Source: Bacillota bacterium
GTDB lineage: Bacteria; Bacillota; SHA-98; Ch115
Direction: 5' to 3'
Assembly: GCA_012842565.1 (NCBI GenBank)
Contig: DUSO01000037.1
Span: 1-44,868 of the forward strand
Length of the DNA stretch: 44,868 nt
Numbering within the stretch: the stretch's first letter is position 1; the number at the start of each line of letters is the position of its first letter. A model generated the notes under the pieces. That model did no database searches, was not told where the DNA came from, and worked only from the letters and a program-made list of their open reading frames with translations. The translations under genes were made by a program, and so were the position numbers. Positions 18,319 through 26,432 of this stretch are shown in pieces.

Positions 18319-19350
18319 GTGTCTTTTCCTGAAAAAAAGATGCTCGGAGCCATTTTTGAAGGGGAGGGGAAGCTCACCCTAAAAGAAGTCGATGTCCCCC
18401 GGGTAAGGAACGAGGACGATGTGCTGCTAGAGGTGGAAATGGCCAGCATCTGCGGCACAGACGTCCACATCCTGGCCACCCCGCCCGGCCATCCGGCGAC
18501 GCCAGGCTCGATCCTTGGGCATGAATACGTGGGGAGAGTGATTGAGATTGGCAAGGGGGTCACTTCCCTCTTGCCAGGGGACCGGGTGGTAGTCGACCCT
18601 AACCTCACCTGTGGCCTGTGCAGGTACTGCCAGATGGGGCTACGCAACATGTGCGAAAACATGACCACGCTCGGCATCTTCATCGATGGCGGTTTCGCCA
18701 GGTACAACGTCGCCCCTGTAAAGGCCCTATACAAGATCTCGCCGAATCTACCCAGGGACCTCGCAGTATTTGCGGAGCCGCTATCATGCGTTATCAACGG
18801 AACGCGCAAAGTGGCACTCCATCCCGGTGAATCGGTGGTGGTCCTGGGGGCGGGGCCGATCGGTCTCCTCTACACCCAGATGTTCAAGGCAGCCGGCGCA
18901 GGAAAGATCATCGTATCGGAGGTAAGCCCCTTGCGTGCTGACCGGGCGAGGGCTTCGGGCGCGCACCTCGTAGTAAACCCAAGGGAGCAAGACCTCGCGG
19001 ACGTGGTAAAACATGAGACCGGCATAGGAGCAGACCTCGTTGTAGACGCAGTCGGGGCGCTCTTTGGAGAGGCATTAAGACTCGTCCGCCGCGGAGGCAA
19101 GGTCCTTCTCTTTGGGATGAACCAGCAAGCCAAGAGCGAAATAAGGCAGTATGATATCACCCGCTATGAAGTGGATGTGATGAGCGCCTATATATCCAAG
19201 AATACCTTCCCGCCCGCCATCAAGGTGCTCGAAAGCGGCGTGATAGATCCGAGGGTACTTATCACTCATAGAATCAGCCTCGAAGATATTTCATCCGGGA
19301 TTGAGGCCATGAGGAATGGCGAGGCGATCAAGGTCGTGATCACTCCGTAG
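18319..19350 (+). CDS. Zinc-dependent medium-chain alcohol/polyol dehydrogenase
   Basis: 343 residues from GTG 18319, preceded by GGGGGGAGG. Catalytic zinc motif ICGTDVH and GHEYVG, four structural cysteines in CGLCRYCQMGLRNMC, and NAD-binding GAGPIGLLY are present. It belongs with sorbitol, threonine and galactitol-phosphate dehydrogenases. It sits between iolM and iolN, 29 bases after iolM. The Thermotoga pathway needs a myo-inositol 2-dehydrogenase (IolG, normally a Gfo/Idh protein), and none is seen here, so this enzyme may fill that step. It could instead reduce tagaturonate further down the pathway. Specificity is unproven. Confidence 0.85.
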   Translation: MSFPEKKMLGAIFEGEGKLTLKEVDVPRVRNEDDVLLEVEMASICGTDVHILATPPGHPATPGSILGHEYVGRVIEIGKGVTSLLPGDRVVVDPNLTCGLCRYCQMGLRNMCENMTTLGIFIDGGFARYNVAPVKALYKISPNLPRDLAVFAEPLSCVINGTRKVALHPGESVVVLGAGPIGLLYTQMFKAAGAGKIIVSEVSPLRADRARASGAHLVVNPREQDLADVVKHETGIGADLVVDAVGALFGEALRLVRRGGKVLLFGMNQQAKSEIRQYDITRYEVDVMSAYISKNTFPPAIKVLESGVIDPRVLITHRISLEDISSGIEAMRNGEAIKVVITP

Positions 19351-19405
19351 GCGAAGCCCGGGCGAGGCGGGTGGTCAGAATAGATGGAGAAAGGAAGAGG
19401 AGAGA

Positions 19406-20380
19406 ATGGGTCTCAAATGGGATCTCCCGCCAAAGGGCGGGCACATGGACAAGGACACTGGAGTATATCTTCAAAACATGACCTGGAAAGAGATTGAGGA
19501 CCGGCTAAAGAAGGACGACATCCTGATCATCCCGGTCGGGTCGACGGAAGCCCACGGCCCGCATGCCTGCATTGGCGAGGACACCTTCCTCGTCACGCGA
19601 ATGGCCGAACTCGTGGCCGAAAAGACAGGGTGTACCGTCGCCCAGCCGGTGTGGTACGGCTCACACCCATATCACCACATGGGCATGCCCGGCACTGTCA
19701 TCGTCCCGGAGGAGATATTCTGCGGCCTGCTCAAGTCGATGATGGCAGGCTTCTGGAACATGGGCTTTAGAAAGATGATCCTACTAAACGGCCATGGCCA
19801 GGAATACGTGATCCCAACCGCCATTCACCAGTTCGCCAAGACGTACCAGGTGCCGGCCATATTGATCAACCTCAACTGGTACCATGCGATCCAGGACCAG
19901 TTCAAGACAAAGGATCAGGGCGGGCCATATGAAACTCACTTCATACACGCCGACGAGGTAGAGACATCGTGGTCCCTGGCCCTATTCCCTGAAATGATCA
20001 AGATGGAACATGCGGTAGACACCAAGGTAAAAGGCTATCTCCCCGACGGCCACATTGACAAGGCCGGCAACCTCCTGCACCGGCCTATTGCGTGGTATGG
20101 CCAGGTGGGCTGCGGGCCCATAGAGGTATTCGCCTATCCCGAGGGGGTTGTAGGCAAGGCAACCCTTGCCAGCGCGGAAAAGGCGCGGCCAGGTGTGGAA
20201 GCCTTCCTCGACTACATGGTAAAGCTGCATGATGACATCCTGAAGACATTCCCGCCGGGCAAGCTACCACCCATCGAGGAGATCACCCAAAGGCCAAAAG
20301 AAGAAATCGAGGCGGCCCTCAAAGGGCCTCTTGCGCCTGGAGGCAGGAGCATCTATTCGTTGCACTACCCTCCGGCTTAG
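19406..20380 (+). CDS. iolN: Creatininase-superfamily 3-dehydro-scyllo-inosose hydrolase (IolN type)
   Basis: 324 residues; AAGAGGAGAG precedes ATG 19406. Creatininase-fold metal motifs are visible: PVGSTEAHGPH followed by EDTFLV (about 47-65), a YHHMGMPGT segment, LLNGHGQE (about 130) and HADEVETS (about 180). In the Thermotoga inositol pathway the ring of the diketo-inositol is opened by IolN, a creatininase-superfamily hydrolase, to 5-keto-L-gluconate. Position between iolM and iolO supports that assignment. By family alone it could be another amidohydrolase-like enzyme. Confidence 0.82.
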   Translation: MGLKWDLPPKGGHMDKDTGVYLQNMTWKEIEDRLKKDDILIIPVGSTEAHGPHACIGEDTFLVTRMAELVAEKTGCTVAQPVWYGSHPYHHMGMPGTVIVPEEIFCGLLKSMMAGFWNMGFRKMILLNGHGQEYVIPTAIHQFAKTYQVPAILINLNWYHAIQDQFKTKDQGGPYETHFIHADEVETSWSLALFPEMIKMEHAVDTKVKGYLPDGHIDKAGNLLHRPIAWYGQVGCGPIEVFAYPEGVVGKATLASAEKARPGVEAFLDYMVKLHDDILKTFPPGKLPPIEEITQRPKEEIEAALKGPLAPGGRSIYSLHYPPA

Positions 20381-20410
20381 CTCCCTTATGTCGTAGGCGG
20401 TAGATTCAAC

Positions 20411-20441
20411 TGCGGTAGGCTGTTGTGTTGAGCCTACCGCA
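20411..20441 (+). other. Perfect 11-bp hairpin between iolN and iolO
   Basis: TGCGGTAGGCT (20411-20421) is fully complementary to AGCCTACCGCA (20431-20441) around a 9-base loop. No T-run follows, so it is not a standard terminator. It may stabilise or process the polycistronic mRNA, or attenuate iolO. Confidence 0.6.
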
Positions 20442-20466
20442 ACCTTCTCAAAGGGGGGCTTGCCTT

Positions 20467-21288
20467 TTGAAGATAGCGGCGGTGATATCAGTCCAGAAGG
20501 CCAAGTTTGAGGCGGTGGTCTTTAAGGAAGACCTGGAGGGCTCAATTGAACGCATAGCATCTCTGGGTTTTGACGGGGTGGAACTCGCCGTCCGGAATCC
20601 CGACGTCCTCAAAGTCGAAGTCATAAGGGACCTCGTGAAGAGCCACGGGCTCGTGGTACCTGCAATCGGGACGGGCCAGGCATATGGAGAAGACGGGCTC
20701 AGCTTCGCAGACCCGTCGGAGACGATAAGGCGCGAGACCAGGCGTCGCGTCCGGTCCCACATCGAGCTTGCCTCATACCTAGGGGGGGCGCCTGTTATAA
20801 TAGGCCTTATAAGGGGCCGGGTGCAGCCTGGCGTGACCAGGAAAGAAGCTCTCGGATGGGTGCAGGGAGAGCTTGCTGAGGCAGCTTCCTATGCCGCCTC
20901 TCGGGGAACCAGCCTGGTGATAGAGCCTATTAACCGGTACGAGACGGACATCGTAAACACCGTTGACGAGGCCATCGAGCTTATAGAGACTGTCGGGAAG
21001 CCCAATGTCGGGCTTCTCCTGGATACCTTCCATATGAACATCGAGGAGCCGGACATGCTTCTCAGCATCAGGCGCGCGGCGCCCTACATAAAGCACGTCC
21101 ACTTCGCCGATTCCAACCGGTGGGCTCCCGGATGCGGGCACCTGGATTTTGCCGAGATTACCCGCCTCCTGAGGGACGTGGGCTATGAAGGCTTTGTGTC
21201 TGCGGAGATACTTCCCAGGCCGGATCCCGTTAAGGCCGTGGAGGCTGCTGCGGCCACCATGAAGTGGCTTAGGGATTTCAAAGTCTAG
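20467..21288 (+). CDS. iolO: 5-keto-L-gluconate epimerase (IolO type), Hyi/AP-endonuclease-2 fold
   Basis: 273 residues from TTG 20467, chosen because GGGGGG lies 8 bases upstream and the protein fold begins KIAAVIS. It is a TIM-barrel sugar isomerase/epimerase with metal-binding motifs VIEPINRYE (about 145), LLLDTFHMNIEE (about 180), HVHFADSNRWAPGCGHLDF (about 215) and a final VSAEI. The AIGTGQAYGEDGL and SNRWAPGCGH segments resemble Thermotoga IolO (TM0416), which turns 5-keto-L-gluconate into D-tagaturonate. It is the last gene of the LacI-iolM-dehydrogenase-iolN operon and ends three bases from the convergent helicase gene. Confidence 0.85.
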   Translation: MKIAAVISVQKAKFEAVVFKEDLEGSIERIASLGFDGVELAVRNPDVLKVEVIRDLVKSHGLVVPAIGTGQAYGEDGLSFADPSETIRRETRRRVRSHIELASYLGGAPVIIGLIRGRVQPGVTRKEALGWVQGELAEAASYAASRGTSLVIEPINRYETDIVNTVDEAIELIETVGKPNVGLLLDTFHMNIEEPDMLLSIRRAAPYIKHVHFADSNRWAPGCGHLDFAEITRLLRDVGYEGFVSAEILPRPDPVKAVEAAAATMKWLRDFKV

Positions 21289-21291
21289 ATC

Positions 21292-24200
21292 TCAGAGTCT
21301 AAATAGCCTTAGTTGGGCCTCTCTTCGCCCTTTCTTAGGGACGTCCGGCCTTTCTTCACGCTCGAGAAGGCCGGACGGTATCTCCTGCAGGAAAGGCGAC
21401 GGGCTGGAAGGCCTGGGCGCCCCGAACCTGCGGCGCCTGACCGCACGAAGGAGGATCAATTCCTCTCTTGCGCGGGTCATCGCCACGTAAAAGAGTCGAC
21501 GTTCCTCCTCCGGAATGGCCTCGTCTTCCGCGTCCCTGAGCGGGATCAGTCCATCTTCAAAGCCGGTGACAAAGACGACGGGAAATTCCAGGCCCTTGGC
21601 GGCATGCATTGTCATAAGTGTCACGGCCTCCGGCACAAGGCCCTGGCCACCGGGACGGAGGGCGTCCCCCTCTTGCTCGAGCCCCACCCTCGAGACCAGC
21701 GACTCTAGATCCGGGAAGCGGGTGGCCACCAGGAGGAGGCGTTTTATCCCTTCGTCCTCTGAAATCCCGACTTCTTCGGCCCACCTGGCGATCAATTGCC
21801 GGGGAGGCAAGGTGCGGGAAAGCTCTTGATACCGCGCGAGGAGGGACTCCAGAGATGCCTCCGCCGGGCATTTTAACATACCGCCCGAATTGGGTACCGC
21901 CCCGGAACCGGGCGCTACCTCGGAACCGGGCAACCGCATCTGTAGGCACCGGCCCCTGTGAAAGGCGTCTAACGGATTCAACACGCATCGCATGAAAGAG
22001 AGCGCGTCCCGCACGGGCTGTGATTGCAGGAACCCTTCCCTGCCGACTACTCTGTATGGGATTCCTTCTTTTATAAAGCATTCCTCGAGGGCCTCGACTT
22101 GCCTTGAGGTGCGGAAAAGCACTGCGAAATCGGAGAATCCTCTCCCCTCCATAGATGCCTCCCGGTTTGCCCCGGCCGCCTTGCCTCTCCTACTGCGACC
22201 GCTCCTGTCATGATAACCACCCTGCCCATGGGCCTCGAGCATAGTGGTGCCACCGACCGCGCCGGCTATCTCTTTTACCACCGCGATGCCCTCCGATAGC
22301 TCGCCAGGCAACTCCAGATATCTGATCTTAGGGCCCCCGGGTCTCAAGGCAGAGATTGAATACGGGAAACGATCCCGGTTGTTTGCTATCACAGAAGATG
22401 CTGCGATTACTATCTCCGGCGTAGACCGGTAATTGATACGAAGCTCGACGAGACGGGCCCCGGGGAAGTCCTCACGTAACCTGGCAAAAAACCGGTGGTC
22501 TGCGCCGCGAAACCCGTAGATAGCCTGGTCCGGGTCACCGATCACAAATAGCGTCCCTCCATCCCGGGCCCACTGCTTTACAAGTCGGTATTGGACGGGA
22601 TTCACGTCCTGAAACTCGTCGACCAGGATATGGCCGAATCTCTTCAGACTTGCTGGCTGTACCAGTCCCTGCTCCATGAGCCTGAGGGTCTCCAGGAGGA
22701 TATCATCGTAATCGAGTGCGCCGTATTCTCGTAGCTTCTCCTGATAGGCCCTGTATATACCCCGAAGGTCCGGAGGGACATCACTGGAATCCGCATCAAT
22801 GCCCCGGCTCTTCAAGAGGGATATCCTTTTCTGGATATCTCTCGACCGCAGCGAACCCGTCTCCCTTGATTGGGGTGAGCCCGTCTTTTCGACACGGCCA
22901 TCGCCTGACAGCGCATCCAGCGCCTCCTCAAGCACGGAGAGGGAGTCGAATTCGTCGAGGACGTTGAGAGCAGCCTCGCTAGTGAGGCCGGCCTCCTCGC
23001 GGAGAATCTGGAGGCAGATGCCGTGAAATGTGCCGATAGTCAGCTTATCCAGCGGCACGGTCGGGCCGGCCTCTTTGGCAAGACCAGCGCCCCTATTTGA
23101 GCCGGCCTCGCCCAGGAGTGCGGAAATCCTGGCTTTCATCTCGGCTGCCGCCCTGTTTGTAAAGGTGACTGCCGTGATCTCCTCGGGCGGCACGCCCTTC
23201 TCCAGGATCAGGTGAGCGACCCGGCATGCGAGCGTCATCGTCTTGCCGGTGCCGGGCCCCGCCATGACGACGACCGGCCCGGACTCAGCGTTGACGGCCT
23301 CGACCTGGGCAGGATTGAGGCCCTGTACGAGGCTGGAATAAGTCCTATGCGGCACCTGCGGTGCTGCCTCCCCCTGCGAAGAGGCCTCTACCCTTAGGGG
23401 AGTCTCCACCTGCTGCGGGGGAGTCTCCGGTTGCGTATGCGTAAAAGCGCCTGCCTGAGGAGGAACCTCGGCCTGCAACGGAGCCCCAGCCCCCGAGGTC
23501 CGCCTGACAGAGAGGCTGGCCGTAGCAGCTTCCGCAGCAGCCTTATCTCCAGCGAGTCCCCCGGCAAACTCAACAGGCTCCACGGCAAAGAGGACAGCCT
23601 GGCCGCCAGCCCTGGTGCGCTCTGTCTCTCTCATCACTGATACCTTGCCATACTGGCCGTCAAAGCCCGGGATTACCTCAACCTCTCTCTCCCTGACCCT
23701 TCGAATGGCTTCCGCTACAACAGGGCCGGCGATCTCCTGTAATTCCCCGAGAGGGGTTTTCCGGAGCGCGGTGAGCTCTGAGCCCACATTGTTTATGATA
23801 TCCAGGTAACGCCTGCGGACCTGGCGAGCCTCCGGACCCGATCCCAGTGCCGAGGCTATCAATTCCTGGAGAGGGATAAGACTCTCATAATGCCTTGCAG
23901 CATCGGGGACCACCCCTTCATCCCTGTCGGCAAGCTCCTCAACCCTGTGCAACACGCCCACAGTAACCCTCCGCCCGCACACGGGGCAGATCCCCCCGGC
24001 CGCCCGGGTCTCCCGCGGGTGCCAGCGGATGTTGCAGTTCCTATGACCGTCATAATGGTATTTCCCTTCCTCGGGAAAGAACTCGATGGTCCCCAGGAAG
24101 CGCTTCGGATCCCGGTCTTTGAGTGCATCGCGGATACCCGAAAACGATAACTCTGTGTCGAACAGGTTAGCCTCGCGGGCCAGATTGGCGGGCGAATGGG

Positions 24201-24858
24201 CGTCGGAATTAGATACAAGCGCAAAGCGGTCCAGGGCTGAGAGACGCCAGTTCATGGGAGGATCAGACGAAAGGCCCGTCTCAACCGCAAGTATCTGGCC
24301 GGTGAGGTCCTCAAAACACTCCTCTATTGCGTCAAACCCCGAATTGGATCCAAAGAGCGAGAAATGTGGCGTCCAGATATGGGCAGGGATGAAGATGGCT
24401 TGCGGGCACACCTCCAGAGTCATCTCGAGGAGCCTGCGACTATCCAGGCCGAGGATGGGCCTCCCATCGGAACGAATATTCCCGACTGTTTCCAGGCGCT
24501 GGCTTAACGTGTCGGCAGCCTCCAGGCTCGGTAGAAGTATCAGGTGGTGAATCTTGCGGGTTCGGCCCGCTTTTTTGTAGATTGTGCTTATCTCCCCCGA
24601 GATCACAAAGCGAACGCCGTCCCGATTGCCGACGTTCTGATTGCCGGAGGGACCATCCTTCAACCTGTAGAGCCCTTCTTCCGCCGGTTCGAGCTTGTCT
24701 CTGAGCTCATCTCGCCACCCGGGGTGAGTAAAATCCCCGGTGCCCACCACCGTGAGCCCCTTGTAGGCAGCCCATGTGAGAATATTCTCAGGGTTACAAT
24801 CTCTGCTGGTCGCCCTCGAGAAATGTGAATGGATATGGAAATCCGCAATAAACTCCAT
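21292..24858 (-). CDS. Endonuclease Q-like PHP nuclease fused to a UvrD-type helicase
   Basis: 1188 residues from ATG 24858. Residues 1 to about 410 match the TIGR00375/EndoQ family: PHP metal motif DFHIHSHFSRAT, VVGTGDFTHP, SNSDAHS, and a zinc finger with CNIRWHP and ICPVCG (about 275-297). EndoQ cuts DNA beside deaminated bases. A Pro/Gln-rich linker (about 460-505) follows. The rest is a UvrD/PcrA helicase: Walker A AGPGTGKT near 535, TFTNRAAAEMK, TFHG, LVDEFQDVN, GDPDQAIYGFRGA, and C-terminal [14 protein letters not shown] and VAMTRAREEL. Several low-complexity loops are inserted in the helicase. It may unwind and incise damaged DNA in one chain. Confidence 0.93.
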   Translation of the reverse strand: MEFIADFHIHSHFSRATSRDCNPENILTWAAYKGLTVVGTGDFTHPGWRDELRDKLEPAEEGLYRLKDGPSGNQNVGNRDGVRFVISGEISTIYKKAGRTRKIHHLILLPSLEAADTLSQRLETVGNIRSDGRPILGLDSRRLLEMTLEVCPQAIFIPAHIWTPHFSLFGSNSGFDAIEECFEDLTGQILAVETGLSSDPPMNWRLSALDRFALVSNSDAHSPANLAREANLFDTELSFSGIRDALKDRDPKRFLGTIEFFPEEGKYHYDGHRNCNIRWHPRETRAAGGICPVCGRRVTVGVLHRVEELADRDEGVVPDAARHYESLIPLQELIASALGSGPEARQVRRRYLDIINNVGSELTALRKTPLGELQEIAGPVVAEAIRRVREREVEVIPGFDGQYGKVSVMRETERTRAGGQAVLFAVEPVEFAGGLAGDKAAAEAATASLSVRRTSGAGAPLQAEVPPQAGAFTHTQPETPPQQVETPLRVEASSQGEAAPQVPHRTYSSLVQGLNPAQVEAVNAESGPVVVMAGPGTGKTMTLACRVAHLILEKGVPPEEITAVTFTNRAAAEMKARISALLGEAGSNRGAGLAKEAGPTVPLDKLTIGTFHGICLQILREEAGLTSEAALNVLDEFDSLSVLEEALDALSGDGRVEKTGSPQSRETGSLRSRDIQKRISLLKSRGIDADSSDVPPDLRGIYRAYQEKLREYGALDYDDILLETLRLMEQGLVQPASLKRFGHILVDEFQDVNPVQYRLVKQWARDGGTLFVIGDPDQAIYGFRGADHRFFARLREDFPGARLVELRINYRSTPEIVIAASSVIANNRDRFPYSISALRPGGPKIRYLELPGELSEGIAVVKEIAGAVGGTTMLEAHGQGGYHDRSGRSRRGKAAGANREASMEGRGFSDFAVLFRTSRQVEALEECFIKEGIPYRVVGREGFLQSQPVRDALSFMRCVLNPLDAFHRGRCLQMRLPGSEVAPGSGAVPNSGGMLKCPAEASLESLLARYQELSRTLPPRQLIARWAEEVGISEDEGIKRLLLVATRFPDLESLVSRVGLEQEGDALRPGGQGLVPEAVTLMTMHAAKGLEFPVVFVTGFEDGLIPLRDAEDEAIPEEERRLFYVAMTRAREELILLRAVRRRRFGAPRPSSPSPFLQEIPSGLLEREERPDVPKKGRREAQLRLFRL

Positions 24859-24975
24859 GATATCGGTGTCTCCTTGCTGCCGCAAGCACCCTGCTGCCAA
24901 GAGCGGCGGGGCCCCGCCCGCCCTGAAACGGCGGGGATATAAGCCAGGTCATGGCGATCGTCTCTTCTTTATTCA

Positions 24976-24984
24976 AGTATACCA
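24976..24984 (-). promoter_or_regulatory. Extended -10 promoter for the EndoQ-helicase gene
   Basis: TGGTATACT on the minus strand is an extended -10 element about 110 bases before the ATG at 24858. No good -35 is seen. Confidence 0.35.
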
Positions 24985-25183
24985 GAACCGGACAGCCCGT
25001 GGTGATCGTCCCTACCCGTTCTTGTGTTTCATTCCCTACTTTCCATCCAGCGCTAAGCAGGAATTGGGCGTAGATGGCTAGAATTAGTCTTTTGTTACTC
25101 ATATCAGCAAATACTGGCTCCAATTGAAGGAATAGACGCGGATATACTCCTTCGGAGCAATCTTCATCAGGGGGAAGTCGGAC

Positions 25184-26107
25184 GTGCCAGAAGAACTAGA
25201 CGAAATCAACCTATGGGATTATTGGATGGTCATCAGGAAAAGGGCCGGTATCATCATGACGATATTCGGGGCTGCGGTCATCGCCAGCGCTGTATTGAGC
25301 TTCTTCGTATTGCCCCCGGTATATGAAGCGACTGTTGCCATCATGGTCCAGGACCCCGGGGGGGAAGGCACCCCGCAATGGTCCCTCGAGACCTATTCGA
25401 GCGTGATGGAGGGTTCCGCCGTCAGGAGGGCCGTGGTAGAAACGCTCAAGCTGGATGAGACTCCGGAAGACCTTAAGGAAATCGCCTCGACAGAGATCTT
25501 GAAGGGTACCAATATACTGCGGCTCAAGGTAAAACGCAATTCGGCACAGGAGGCAAGTGAGATAGCCAACACATGGGCACGCCTCTTTGTAGCCAAGGTC
25601 AACGAGATCAAGATGAATGACCTGTCCCGGGCCATAAACCTCCGGAAGGCCGCCCTCGAGGCGGCCCTGGCCGAGATCAAGGACCAGCGCCCCACAATAG
25701 AATTAAAGCGCTCCCTGGTAGATGAACCCATGGCCTATGAGGCGGTCAAGAGCCTGGTTGGCAACCAGGCCAGGAGGCTTGCAGCAATCCAGGTCAATGT
25801 CGAGGAGCCCAACCCGACCTACCAGGACCTTATAAGCCGGATTGCCGATAGCAGGCTTGCTTTGAAAGACCTCGAGACGAGGCTCGAGTTGCTTAAGACT
25901 GACTCTCAGGTATTCGTGAGGGTGTTATCTCCGTCCCTGCCGCCTGAGTCGCCGGTCGCCCCGAGGAAGCTCCTAAACATAGCCGTAGCTGCCATGTTGG
26001 GGCTCATGGTGGGTGTATTCCTGGCTTTTGCCATGGAAGCGCTGGAGGCGGGGGCCAACAGCCACTCCCCCGGCGCCAAGGCGGGCGCCTCCCAGCCGGT
26101 ATCATAG
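25184..26107 (+). CDS. Wzz/chain-length-determinant domain membrane protein
   Basis: 307 residues from GTG 25184, preceded by AGGGGGAAG. A Wzz N-terminal domain (INLWDYWMVIRKR, a span at about 24-45 ending VLPPVYEATVAIMV) and a second span near the C-terminus (IAVAAMLGLMVGVFLAFAMEAL, preceded by PESPVAPRK) enclose an extracytoplasmic coiled-coil region. This is the topology of proteins that set polysaccharide chain length or co-polymerise exopolysaccharide. No tyrosine kinase domain and no glycosyltransferase or flippase genes are nearby, so its partner system is elsewhere and its role is unassigned. Confidence 0.88.
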   Translation: MPEELDEINLWDYWMVIRKRAGIIMTIFGAAVIASAVLSFFVLPPVYEATVAIMVQDPGGEGTPQWSLETYSSVMEGSAVRRAVVETLKLDETPEDLKEIASTEILKGTNILRLKVKRNSAQEASEIANTWARLFVAKVNEIKMNDLSRAINLRKAALEAALAEIKDQRPTIELKRSLVDEPMAYEAVKSLVGNQARRLAAIQVNVEEPNPTYQDLISRIADSRLALKDLETRLELLKTDSQVFVRVLSPSLPPESPVAPRKLLNIAVAAMLGLMVGVFLAFAMEALEAGANSHSPGAKAGASQPVS

Positions 26108-26174
26108 GAAGCCAAGAGGCGCCAGCACCCCAGATGCGCGCGAGCTAGAGGTCTCTTCAAGCGGACCTGGCGCC

Positions 26175-26432
26175 CTACTCAGGCGGCCGGGCCTCGACCC
26201 CTGCAACCAGGACCGCCCTGGAGATGCTCTCATCGCAGGCAAACTCACTTTCGCCCACTCTGAAGACACAGACCGGCGCCCTCCGGACCAGGGTAACTAT
26301 AGTCCCGGGCAGGAGGCCCATTGCGATGAGCTTTCGGAGTTGAGAGGGGTCGTTCGTCTTTATCTCTACAACCCTCGCCTCCTGCCCGGGGTGCATTTCA
26401 GACAAGCTAGTCCGAGTCCTGCATGTCTTCAA
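26175..26432 (-). CDS. feoA: FeoA family ferrous iron transport protein
   Basis: 85 residues. The SH3-like FeoA fold is recognisable in LSEMHPGQEARVVEI, LRKLIAMGLLPGTIVTLVRRAP and the final ISRAVLV. FeoA is a small cytoplasmic partner needed for FeoB-dependent Fe(II) uptake. The TTG at 26432 overlaps the feoB stop (TTGA) after GGGGTGA, so it is translationally coupled. The gene order feoB-feoA is the reverse of the more usual one. ATG 26396 is a possible internal start. Confidence 0.9.
   Translation of the reverse strand: MKTCRTRTSLSEMHPGQEARVVEIKTNDPSQLRKLIAMGLLPGTIVTLVRRAPVCVFRVGESEFACDESISRAVLVAGVEARPPE

Noticed and set aside
18319-19350. Calling the second zinc dehydrogenase L-threonine 3-dehydrogenase
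   Set aside because: The family similarity is general; no 2-amino-3-ketobutyrate ligase is adjacent and the operon context is inositol catabolism.
26118-26174. GGCGCCAG...CTGGCGCC inverted pair between the Wzz gene and feoA as a terminator
   Set aside because: The loop would be about 41 bases and no T-run is present on either strand.
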